Shown here one piece after another: positions 54,500 to 64,000 of a DNA stretch of 64,000 nt. Within the stretch, counting starts at the first letter, position 1. Every line of letters starts with the position of its first letter. Below the pieces are notes generated by a model. The model worked only from the letters and a program-made list of their open reading frames with translations, made no database searches and was not told the DNA's origin. The translations under genes were made by a program, and so were the position numbers. Origin of the DNA: Thamnidium elegans (lineage: Eukaryota > Mucoromycota > Mucoromycetes > Mucorales > Mucoraceae); contig JAIXMG010000002.1 in NCBI GenBank assembly GCA_025201345.1, positions 186,001-250,000 on the forward strand, in the 5' to 3' direction.

Positions 54500-57235
54500 A
54501 TGTCTACACCACCATTGCAAAATAATACACCAGGATCCAATACGGATCCTACAACACAACCTGCAACAGGTGCTTCGCCTTCACCCGCCGATATCGATAA
54601 AATGGTCGCGTCTTATTTGCAAAAGAAAGGGTATAAAGCAACCGAAGCTATCTTTATACGTGAGTCAAAGGGAGATACTGTTTCCTTGGAAGATGTGGGT
54701 GAAGGAGCTAAGAAGAAGGAAAATACAACAGAAAAAGAAGCTTTGCCACCTAATAATAAAATAACTGAAGCAGCAGCACCAGCAGCAGAACCAGAAGAAA
54801 AAAAGAAAGAATCTAGTTCTGAACCAGGAGATCCCGATGCATACCATGTGAGTTATAAAAGCTTACGACAATGGATTGAAAATTCATTAGACTGGTACAA
54901 GGTAATTTAATTAATGTTGAAGTATTATTTTCTTTTGTGTTAACTATTTTTTTTATAAAAAAAAAAAAGCCTGAATTACGATCCGTATTGTTTCCTATTT
55001 TTGTTCATTCGTACCTTGACTTGGTAGGAAAGAATATACCCGAAAAAGGTATATATATATATACAAGTATACATATATAAAAAAAGAAATAAGTTTAAAC
55101 CGTAATTAATCTTTTCTTGATAGCCAAACAATTTATGGACGTTTATAAACTTGATCACCTTGAATTGCACACACCCGACATCAATACACTTCAAACCGTC
55201 ACTGAAGTGCACCATATTCGTGAAAACGAATTAGCGCAAATGTATCGAAACAACAAGTACAATTTACGTATGTCAAGTGTACCGTTTGAATTAATCATCA
55301 ATTATTTACAAGACAACAAATTTATGTCACTATTAAGAATTGTGAACCAGTATCTTAATATACAAGGTAATTTAATTATTTAAAGAGAGAGAGAATAATG
55401 GGGGGTCGTATACTAATATATAAAAATTAGTTGTACATGGAAAATTGTTGAAATCCGCAGGCGGATTGGAAATGGATGATGTGGGTATTACAGGTCATCA
55501 AACGCAACAGATCGAAGAATTCAATAAACAGGCTGTGCAATTAGGCCTGATTCAGTTAGATCAAGCTTTTAAAGATGAAGTAGAACAAGCGATTAAAGAA
55601 CAAGAGTTTAGTAAAAAAGAGGGTGAAGGTGATCCATCTACTGTAACAAGTGAGAATTTACCTTTGTTAGAAACTTTTAAAAAAATTGTGCAAGAGAGTA
55701 CTGAAGATGGTCCTACCTTTGGAGATATACCACTTCCACCCTAGTAAGTTGATAGTTTTTTTTTTTTTAAAAAAAAAAAAATGTTGTCTTTTTTTTAATG
55801 TAGTTGTTTTATCCCATTAGTAGGGGAATTGATATTTCTGCAGAGATTGAGGCGTTAAATAATATTAATCATCGTATGACATTAAATGATGGTTCGCTGC
55901 CTAGTATCTGTTGCTATACATTTCACAATACGCATGACAGGTAAAAAGAGATTTTTAAAAAAATATAGAAGAGCATTTTTTGTACCGTGTATTCACTTTT
56001 TTTAATATATTTAGTCTTAATTGCGTTACTACGTCAAAAGACGCAACATTAATAGCAGGCGGATTTGCTGAATCATTTATAAAGATTTGGAGTTTGAAGG
56101 GAGAAAAGTTGAAATCACTTCGTAACACGATTAATCCTGCTCATGTCAATGACTGTAAGTTAACTTATTTAAGCGGGTAATTACGAGCACGTATTCAATT
56201 ATATATAATAGACAATGATTTAAATCGTCAAAGAGAAAGACATGGATCAGAATATAAAAGATTGGTGGGTCATTCAGGACCTGTATACGGATTAAGCTTT
56301 AGTCACGACAACAAATATTTGGTCTCTTGCTCTGAAGATAAAACGGCCAGATTATGGAGCACACAAACATTCTCAAATTTGGTAGTTTATAAAGGACATA
56401 ATAGTCCTGTTTGGGATGTTGATTTTGGACCATTTGGATTTTATTTTGCTACTGCTTCTCATGATAGAACTGCACGTATTTGGAGTTGTGATCATATTCA
56501 ACCTTTAAGAATCTTTGCTGGTCATTTATCTGATGTAGATGTAAAGTCTCTTAATTTTTTATTTTTTTTTGCTTGTATTATATATAATTAATTTTTATTT
56601 TTATACGTTTAGACTGTCAAATTTCATCCAAACTCAAAATATCTTGTTACTGGTTCTAGTGATCGTACATCACGTTTATGGGATGTTCAGACAGGAGCTT
56701 GTGTAAGAGTGTTTACAGGACACACAGGGTCAATTAAGACAGTAGCAGTGTCACCTAATGGTCGTATTATGGCATCCGCAGGAGAAGATAAATCTATCAT
56801 CTTATGGGACCTGGGATCGGGAAAACGAATCAAGAAAATGACAGGTCACACAGGGTTTATCTACTCACTTAGTTTTAGTGCAGATAATAACGTACTTGTA
56901 TCGGGTGGTGCTGATAGTACTGTACGTGTCTGGGATGTAAATACAAATGAAACTTCTGCTACGTCTACTACTTTTATGGATACAGAAGATATAAATGAAC
57001 CAAAAAGATTTAGATTAGAGCAAGATAGAAAGCGAAAGAGTGTATTAGAGAGGTTAGTATTTATATTGGTTTATTACAGGTTTTTTTTAACTTTTTTTTT
57101 TTTTTTCATAATAGCCGTGAACAACTTGCCGTATTCCCTACTAAACAAACACCTATTTATGATATCCAATTTACTGATCGTAACTTATGTCTTGTAGCTG
57201 GTGCATTTACTTCACAAAAAGTAAATGAACACTAA
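54500..57235 (+). CDS. taf5: TAF5, WD40 subunit of TFIID/SAGA
   Basis: Nine exons (54500-54901, 54970-55048, 55124-55366, 55431-55743, 55821-55940, 56015-56154, 56212-56540, 56613-57052, 57115-57235) in phase give 728 aa. LisH-like start ([20 protein letters not shown]), acidic/Ala linker, then the TAF5 N-terminal domain ([50 protein letters not shown]). Six to seven WD repeats follow: [88 protein letters not shown] and [13 protein letters not shown]. The C-terminus ([17 protein letters not shown], then [10 protein letters not shown]) is typical of TAF5. The exon 5 acceptor (ATTAG at 55820) is chosen to keep [13 protein letters not shown] in frame. Confidence 0.95.
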
Positions 57236-57553
57236 TAAATATATATATAGTTTACTTTTTTATAAAACGGATCATTACAATAGTTTTGGATAGACTCAGA
57301 ACTTTAAATATGAAACTGTTTAAATAAGTTTCGTGCTACCCGACTTATTGGACTTATACACTCCGCGTTAATATAATTGTGTGAGAAAAACACGTTAATT
57401 TTTTTTTGTTGTTGTTTGTAAACGGGTATACTGACCATCTCTATTATAACATCATTATGCATATTATGATCATATTACCTAACAGATTGAATACGAATTT
57501 TTATTTTTTATATGTATATATATATATATGAAAAAAGAGACAGTGAAAATGGG

Positions 57554-57558
<5 letters not shown>

Positions 57559-57604
<46 letters not shown>
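57559..57604. repeat. (GA)n microsatellite
   Basis: About 23 uninterrupted GA units between the convergent 3' ends of taf5 and the small hypothetical gene. A complementary-sense (CT)n tract lies at 58211-58239. Confidence 0.9.
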
Positions 57605-57607
<3 letters not shown>

Positions 57608-57654
57608 GATATATATGCAAAAGTAATATATTTTAATTATGTACATTCTTCAGT

Positions 57655-58041
57655 TCAATGATGCTTTTGCTGTCCTACCGGAAATATATCTTTACTCAAA
57701 TCATCTCGGTCATTGTTAAAGTATCTATCTTCATGTTGAAATAAAAAACTATAAATTGTAGTACCCAATTTCATGGCACGATTTGTGTTTGTAGTAGAAT
57801 TGGTATCCAGATAAATAGCAGGTCTAAAGTCGGGCGAATCTGGATGATATTGTTGCTGTTTGTTCACGACAGCAATAGATTTGTCTTTTTTGTGAAGTAA
57901 ACGTTTAAAATCACTACCTTCACTATCACCTAAATTTAGTGGTGGAGTGGTCTTAATTCCTTTATTTAAGAGTTCTTGAAATAAACCAGATATAGAGCAT
58001 TCATTGGCGGTTTCTAACTTGGCTAATAGATTGGATGTCAT
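57655..58041 (-). CDS. Hypothetical 128-aa protein
   Basis: Intronless ORF from ATG 58041 (MTSNLLAKLETANECSISGL) to TGA 57655. Upstream in-frame sequence to 58131 is T-rich leader-like, so the inner ATG is preferred; its context TTTAAAATGAC fits a 5' leader. The product is soluble, with a helical start (FQELLNKGIKTTPPLNLG), a basic middle (FKRLLHKKDKS) and a His-rich end (QQKHH). Balanced composition and start context support a real gene. No family is recognised. Convergent with taf5. Confidence 0.5.
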   Translation of the reverse strand: MTSNLLAKLETANECSISGLFQELLNKGIKTTPPLNLGDSEGSDFKRLLHKKDKSIAVVNKQQQYHPDSPDFRPAIYLDTNSTTNTNRAMKLGTTIYSFLFQHEDRYFNNDRDDLSKDIFPVGQQKHH

Positions 58042-58211
58042 TTTAAATATGTTTATTAAAAAAAGAAGAAAAAAATAAAATAAAAAAAGCTGCTCTTTAT
58101 ATAGGTATGTGACTGTTGCAGCGTTAAACATCTTGACCTCACCAGTGACCTAACTAATTTAATTGCATATTGTACTGACTTCAATTAACTTTATATACAA
58201 TCTTTAAAAGT

Positions 58212-58242
<31 letters not shown>

Positions 58243-60030
58243 ATTTTTTTTTTTTTTGGGTATTTCATGCAAATATGTAATTCTGTCTCTGTAAAACACA
58301 ATAGATATATATATATATAACGCTGTCGATTTATGCCGCTAAACAAAAAAGAAAATGTCGCGTACCAAGGCTTAGTTCTCAAGATCAAATATAGTCTTTG
58401 GTAAGCAGGAATTAACTCAAGAGAAGGGTCACCGATTTTTTTAAAAGTAATATTCCCAATTAGGTAAATAAATTGGATTGGAGAAGCAGGATTGGTGTTC
58501 CCTCTCCTCATCAATTTAAAGATGCCTCGCCTTTCTTTAAGTATGACACGTTTTAACCTGTTCAAAACTCTAATTTTGACTGGGTGAATTGACCATTTCC
58601 GCATTTTATTTAAACCTACCTGTTTACATGTAAACAAAAAAAAAAAAAAAAAAAACCTAATTCAAGTCATATTATTTCTTTGTAATTATAGCGTGATTTT
58701 CTTTTAAAATGTTTCAGAGATGTGGTATATGTATACGTCATTTTATAGTTTGTAATAAAAAACTTGTTATATGCCAGAAAAAGAATAATTCCAAAAGCAG
58801 CTATAATAACGAAGCTAATTTTTATGACATAATTTTCCCTATGTATTATACAGAAAATCTCGTGAAATCGAACAAAAATGAAACGAATAGGATACATACG
58901 CGCGCATGGGATATAGATTTATAATGGTGACTTGCTGAAACCCAATTCGCGGAATCTACACTTAGATTTTATTAGTTTACAAGCTATTAAACTTACCTTA
59001 ATTTTTAGTTTTAATTTTCCGAGAATGCCGTAGAAAAAAGAAAGCCGGCGATCCCTTTTCACTTCAGTTCAAAGTCAAATAATAAATACAGTGCCTCAAA
59101 TCGTACATTTTTTGAACTTAGTAGGTACAACCAATTATATTCGAACTTGATTTAGGACTTAAATTGGAACACACTGTAAACCCCAGCCCCCAAGCACTTT
59201 TTTGAAATTAATATAGATTATTTTATTTAAATAGTAGATGAACTTTAGTTTAAGCAGTTTTCAAAATGACTTTTTAAGAGTGCCGAGTAATGTTAACAAG
59301 GTGAGATAAAGGGACTTGATTTGGTTTAACATAGCCTATTAAAATCAAATAAAAAATTATAATTGCAATATGCATATGTGTATGTATATTGTTAATTGTG
59401 TAAAGTTTTGCGAAGCTCGAGTAATTTTTATTGTACATTATGAAGTTTTAAATACTGGCATTAATGACGGTGATGAAAAAATTATAAAAGTGTCAATATA
59501 ATCCTGTGTGGAGTAGTATAACTTCAGTTGACAACTAATAGTCTGGTGCTCACTTAAATCGATTTACTATTATCGTCCCTGGGATCTATAATAATATTTC
59601 TATCGAAGATTATATGCTTGTAGTCTAACACGCTGCGTGTTAAATCATTGAACCACCATCGATAAGACAAAATTCGTCGAATCTCGACGTGCGATTGAGA
59701 AATATTTAGCAATTTGTCAAAGTAAGATCTATTGCGTAAAATTAAACTACAAATGATAAAATATATATGCTTCTACTTGATTAATTTCACTTTATACTAC
59801 TCTGATCAAATAGTAATCGTCACTTTTTACAAACAAATACAATTAAGCGTTAGTATAGCATTTTTGAATTAAGAAACTAGATAATAAAACTTTAACCGAA
59901 TAACTTCAAACTTTAAATATAAGTTACTGAAATGTACAACTAAATGTGTGTTAAGTTTTATTTATGTTTTAATATTTGGTATGACCATTGTTGATTTTTT
60001 TATTTTATTTTTACTGCCGTATATCTTTCA
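58042..60030. other. Intergenic, contains (CT)n repeat
   Basis: (CT)n at 58211-58239; otherwise AT-rich and without convincing ORFs. A segment at 59521-59553 (AACTAATAGTCTGGTGCTCAC) resembles 44104-44137 (AACTAATATCCTGGTGCTCAC). Confidence 0.45.
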
Positions 60031-60031
60031 G

Positions 60032-61299
60032 GCACACTGCTCGTAGATTTCCAGACATATCATAATTTATATGTTGATGATGCTCAAGATTCTATTGGAA
60101 CGATACTAAAAATTCCGCAATTCAAACACATCACCTATATAACCATCTAAATTCCAACAAACAATCGATCATTTGGTATGTATATATTGATATATAGTTA
60201 AAACTTTTATTTTAACATTATAAAATAGCTTAGGTGTGAACTCCATATTAGATCTTTCTGCTAAATATCCTGAAAGACAAACCGCTTTATTTAATAAGAA
60301 GCAGTGTTGTACTCTTCTTGTGATGTTCCCTCCTAAACTATTTGATGTCACCTCGTATCTGGATATTGGTCTTGTTTTAAAACCCGTATTTGATGCATAT
60401 GAAGACAACAGATCGATCAAAAGAAACTGGACAAGTATGTTTCAGCAAGCCATTACGCTACAAGGTCAATACAATACAGAACTGAATGAGACGCTCTGTG
60501 ACTTAAATATAAAGCTAACAACGATCCTCTCTTTTGCATAGAGTAAGGCTAAAGGCTTATATAAGGAAGCTAAAAACTTAGCAAATGCTACAGTTCTGTA
60601 AGTAAGAAGTGTTGGGTACCACACATAAGAAAATTATAGGTCTTTATTTTAGAGCTTCTAACTATAACCATTCATTTGATCTTGCCACTGTTGACGAGCC
60701 ACTTTTCATTGAAATAGCCTTAAGTCCTTTTATAAAAGCTGCATTATCAATGGACTATAAATTACAGCGATCTGGATAAATTTGGATACAAAGACATTAT
60801 CAAATTCATACAATAAACTAACTCTGCCCTCTTTCTGCAGACATTTTACATCTTTAGAAGATGAAGTTGATCTCAGACCGGATATGAAGTTCCACATCAC
60901 AATCAATGGTATTCGATTTGACTGTCTTTTGATTGAAGTCAAATGCCCAAGCAGTACCAGTAAAAATGATTTGTTTAAACTGTCGATAGAAACGCAGTTC
61001 CTTTTAAATCGTTTAATAGAACATGGTGCTAATAATTGTACCGTTTACGGCGTATTAGTATATGGTAAGTAGCTATGACTATTGTTTATGACCAGAAAAG
61101 AATTGAATATTTGAATTTAGGTTTTAGTTGTTCTGTGTACAAGATGACATTAGTTGCACCCAAGGTATATCTAACGGTTGAGGTTAGACAATACTTCCTT
61201 CCTCGCTGTTTGGAAGATTTCCATGTTGTAGTTAATACTTTGTCTTCCTTCTTGCAATTGCGAGATTTGGTGTATGCGATATTAACGGTTATAAAATAA
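60032..61299 (+). pseudogene. Lineage-specific family copy with PD-(D/E)XK-like motif
   Basis: Exon-like pieces in order: NLYVDDAQDSIGTIL with stops (60065-60175); an intron; VNSILDLSAKYPERQTALFN to FDVTSYLDIGLVLKPVFDA and KRNWTSMFQQAITLQGQY (60233-60540, TAG at 60541); SNYNHSFDLATVDEPLF and LSPFIKAALSMDYKLQRSG; HFTSLEDEVDLRPDMKFHIT with FDCLLIEVKCPSS (60838-61067); FSCSVYKMTLVAPKVYLTVE and FLPRCLEDFHVVVNTL (to TAA 61297). The spacing PD-x17-EVK is that of PD-(D/E)XK nuclease folds. Two or more stops or frame breaks suggest it is not functional as drawn, though the second half is nearly clean. Nuclease activity is inference only. Confidence 0.5.
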
Positions 61300-61440
61300 A
61301 AGTTATATCAAAAAATAAGATAAAAAAGTAAAATAACTAGATAATTATCAGACTAAAAAGTGGGCGCCTTATATACATATTATGGGTTAAATAAGCGCTT
61401 ATCATTAATGTGAAACTTAGACAGTTTCAGCAAGACATTA
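61272..61440. repeat. Dispersed repeat, copy 2
   Basis: Near-identical to 29420-29613. It begins inside the last codons of the preceding family member and runs to GACAGTTTCAGCAAGACAT. Confidence 0.75.
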
Positions 61441-62546
61441 ATGAATGAGCAATTTGGAAAGATAAATAGATTCTTTAGAAGGTCAATTACAATAGCAGCG
61501 ATGCGTATTATGTTTCTAATTGACTTCTTTAACTAAAGACGTAAGGTAGAGGCTTGTTGAAAGCTACCACCAGCCTTGTCTTTGGATTTGATGAAGTTTC
61601 TGGCGCATCATTAATTTTTAAACAAATACGCAGAATATTTACTGATATATTTGATGCTTCTGTGTGTTATGATTCGTAACGGATTTTCTGGCGATGAATT
61701 GAACGTATAGATATTAAGACCTAATTCATTGTTGCATTAAAATTTTGACCAAAATTTCAATAGAATTTTTGCATCGTGATAGCTTGTATATAGCCCGATC
61801 AGATTTTCTACTCCTAGTCCTTTTCTCAGAAACCCTGTTAATGCGGATTTTATCTTTTTTCGCCTCATGTAGTTCGTTAAAGCTATAACGAGAATACTGT
61901 TAATCAGTTATTCCATATTGCCAACCAACTATGTAAGCATATTTACCGCTGTTTGATTCGGACACATTTATTCTAAAAAGAGAGAATGCGAAAAAAAAAA
62001 AAAAAAGTAAGATATCTAAACGATATTACAGTAGGGTGGACCACATTTGGAGCACTCACAACAAGAAGTTCCTTTAAACACGGCAGTTACTTTAAGAAGA
62101 ACAGTGTCCTTTTGTAAAGACATAGAAGAAAACAAAACATTATAAAAAAAAAGGTAGAATAATAAATGAATATAAGATATAAAAACAAGTTTTCCTCTTG
62201 TAAAATAGACTTTTTTATCATTCTATTCTTTTCTTTCGCAGCAAATAGATCTACTTTTTACGTTCACGAAGGCAGTTGAGTTAGTGTATACTATTCAAGA
62301 TATCAAAAAGCATGCAAATTGGAGTTTAAGATACGAACTCCCCATAGTATAAGAGAGGGGGTTTTTTTTATAGCTTGGCTAGTTCATAGCTCAGTTAATT
62401 TATATAAATTAAGTGTTTCTAGTCATCTGTGTGGACACACTTTTTTTTTTCTAAAGTCCGTTTTTTTTTATATATACTGGGATAACCTGATAAAGAAAAA
62501 AAAAAAACTCTTTTTTTTTTCAAGTTGTTGTCTCTAATCTAGGTAC
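61441..62546. other. Intergenic, no gene recognised
   Basis: About 1.1 kb. An open stretch near 61560-61675 (KATTSLVFGFDEVSGASLIF) has no context and ends in stops. CTAATCTAG at 62534-62542 just before the next ATG could be a branch point and acceptor of an upstream intron. Confidence 0.4.
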
Positions 62547-64000
62547 ATGGTTTTTGAGAAAAGTGATATACGTAAAGAACTCTTCCCTAGCTCGGATTCC
62601 TTGGTGGTGAAGGATCCTATCAAAACCTACAGATTTACCTTAGCGCCTGATGAACTCAGAAATGATACAATCGAACGAATGTATGGGCCTTTTACACCAA
62701 TGCCTGAAGAGTATACCACACCAGTGAGTTCACCGCGTGTCATGGCAAGGAATGAAGAATCAAACATGATGCAAAGGCAACAAGAGATTAATGAATTGAA
62801 AAGGTTGATTGCAGAGAGACAAGCAAAAAAGCCAGTAGGAAAAGCTGTGGTAGATTTGCCAAGGATTGTTTATCCCAATGAAACTGCTTTACCCAGGAAA
62901 ATAAAACCTATTATTCCATTACGAAAAGTTGCCAATCATCCTGGGGCATCTGTAATTGAAAACCCTATTGATACGCCAGTTGATACACCAGTTGATAAGC
63001 CAGCAGATAAACCAACTCATAAACCAACCGATAAGCCACCTGCCCCTATTATTATTATTGATGATAGTGATGAAGATATGGTTGTAGAAAGTGATGAAGA
63101 TATGAGTAGAACAAGTGACGGACCTATGAGTGCCGCTACTGCCGATTCTCCTGATAGTACTTTCTATACAGCTAATGAGACTTTTATACAGACTGAAGAG
63201 AACGAAATTGAAACGCTGGATGAAAAGCTAAAGGACACAATAGCTCAAATTGATCGGTTAACAGAAGAAAAGAAGAAGATATCCGATCTTTCTAGAGAAA
63301 TAAAAGTAAAGCTGCTGGGTATAAAAGTAAGAATGTCATTAAGTAAACGCAGAGAAGAATTAAGGAATAAACCGCATGAGGCACCAGCATCGTTAGGTAA
63401 GAGAAGTCATAGCGAAGCGGTCGCGGACGAAATCGCTCAAACACATCCACAACGTGCGAATCGAAGACGATTTGAATATTCACAAGCAGAAATGATAAAC
63501 TACAATTATACTCCTGCTGCCCCTTCACCTTTCTATCAACAATTACCAGCTCAATCAATGCATAATTATATTGCGCCACCAATGAACTATTTATCTCATC
63601 ATCATTTACAGTCTTCTTTACAACCTCCACCTCCTTCACCGCCGCCACCACCACCTCCACCAACTGAATTGCCACCATTCGCTCCTCCACCACCTCCTCC
63701 TCCACCACCATTGACCTCTCCACCACCTTCTGCAGCGGCTTTTAACAGATACCCAGTACAACAATCTACAGTTCCACCTCCTCGTCGTACAAACCCATCA
63801 TCCTCAACTAGCTTAATATATAAAACACCTGGATCTAAGAATAAAAATAAGCCAAATTTATCGAATGAGGATACAGATACTGTACCCATGGGAAACTTGA
63901 ATCAAATAGAATCGACTCTCAAAGAAATAGAACAGTTTATTTCTGTTAGGATATTTAATGATCACAGTAGCCATCCCATTATTGAAGGAAGGCCGTTACC
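62547..64000 (+). CDS. Proline-rich, coiled-coil protein, 3' end outside window
   Basis: The frame is open from ATG 62547 (MVFEKSDIRKELFPSSDSLV) to the window end, 484 codons with no stop. In order: charged N-terminus, a helix (QRQQEINELKRLIAERQAKK), a short repeat (DTPVDTPVDKPADKPTHKPT), an acidic patch (IIIIDDSDEDMVVESDEDM), a coiled coil (ETLDEKLKDTIAQIDRLTEE), and long poly-proline blocks (about 63625-63725) of formin or WASP-like composition. The end contains a further helix (NLNQIESTLKEIEQF). Acidic SDxD motifs plus a coiled coil could suit a nuclear scaffold such as a ZFC3H1/Red1-like protein, but nothing seen proves it. If the CTAG at 62542 is an acceptor, an upstream exon exists. Confidence 0.65.
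   Translation, partial: MVFEKSDIRKELFPSSDSLVVKDPIKTYRFTLAPDELRNDTIERMYGPFTPMPEEYTTPVSSPRVMARNEESNMMQRQQEINELKRLIAERQAKKPVGKAVVDLPRIVYPNETALPRKIKPIIPLRKVANHPGASVIENPIDTPVDTPVDKPADKPTHKPTDKPPAPIIIIDDSDEDMVVESDEDMSRTSDGPMSAATADSPDSTFYTANETFIQTEENEIETLDEKLKDTIAQIDRLTEEKKKISDLSREIKVKLLGIKVRMSLSKRREELRNKPHEAPASLGKRSHSEAVADEIAQTHPQRANRRRFEYSQAEMINYNYTPAAPSPFYQQLPAQSMHNYIAPPMNYLSHHHLQSSLQPPPPSPPPPPPPPTELPPFAPPPPPPPPPLTSPPPSAAAFNRYPVQQSTVPPPRRTNPSSSTSLIYKTPGSKNKNKPNLSNEDTDTVPMGNLNQIESTLKEIEQFISVRIFNDHSSHPIIEGRPL

Noticed and set aside
58191..58637. 148-aa minus-strand ORF ending in an Arg/Glu run
   Set aside because: The end is the (CT)n microsatellite in translation, the rest has no motif and no splice support.
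1..64000. CRISPR array, bacterial operon or prokaryotic transfer
   Set aside because: No direct repeats with regular unique spacers. Genes are intron-containing with fungal splice signals throughout.

Overview
This is nuclear DNA of an AT-rich filamentous fungus, most probably an early-diverging Mucoromycota/Mucorales species (Rhizopus/Mucor-like). The evidence is short phase-consistent GT-AG introns (about 50-110 nt) often filled with T-runs, CTAAT/TACTAAC-like branch points, an AT-AC (U12-type) intron, HSPA12-like proteins, Sel1 and F-box genes, and relics of Tc1/mariner and TnpB/Fanzor-type elements. There is no rRNA, tRNA, CRISPR array or operon. Exon joins given here were read by eye and checked for reading-frame phase.

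Layout. 1-7.1 kb: SDS22 (PP1 regulator, 5' end missing), an Sds3/BRMS1-type HDAC-complex subunit with a U12-type intron, a Sel1-repeat protein, and an RRM+YTH RNA-binding protein. 7.1-13 kb: gene-poor and mobile-element-rich, with an F-box pseudogene, a GGCACAC-type repeat tract and a 1.7-kb inverted-repeat element carrying a broken passenger gene. 13-18.4 kb: FCP1-like HAD protein, GSK3 kinase, Golgi GDA1-type nucleoside diphosphatase and cis-prenyltransferase, tightly packed as convergent or divergent pairs. 18.4-31 kb: accessory, with two MITE-like elements, a lineage-specific gene broken by a Tc1/mariner fragment, a TnpB/Fanzor-like relic, a 1042-aa divergent double HSPA12-like gene, a second lineage-specific gene and an F-box relic.

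31-37 kb: two tandem concentrative nucleoside transporters. 38-42.4 kb: Sec2-type Rab GEF and the pre-60S factor REI1. 43-49 kb: a relic gene fragment and a decayed tandem array of an unidentified sequence. 49.4-58 kb: fungal-specific transcription-factor-domain protein without a visible zinc cluster, RMT2 arginine methyltransferase, ribosomal protein uL15, TAF5, and a small hypothetical protein. 58-62.5 kb: a relic of the lineage-specific family with a PD-(D/E)XK-like motif. 62.5-64 kb: a proline-rich coiled-coil protein running off the window.

The core genes cover transcription and chromatin (Sds3, TAF5), RNA (YTH), protein synthesis (uL15, REI1, RMT2), glycosylation (GDA1 and cis-prenyltransferase, adjacent and convergent), signalling (SDS22, GSK3) and secretion (Sec2). 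The accessory blocks between them hold the most unusual material: a dispersed gene family present as four broken or partial copies, and several unclassified repeat systems.
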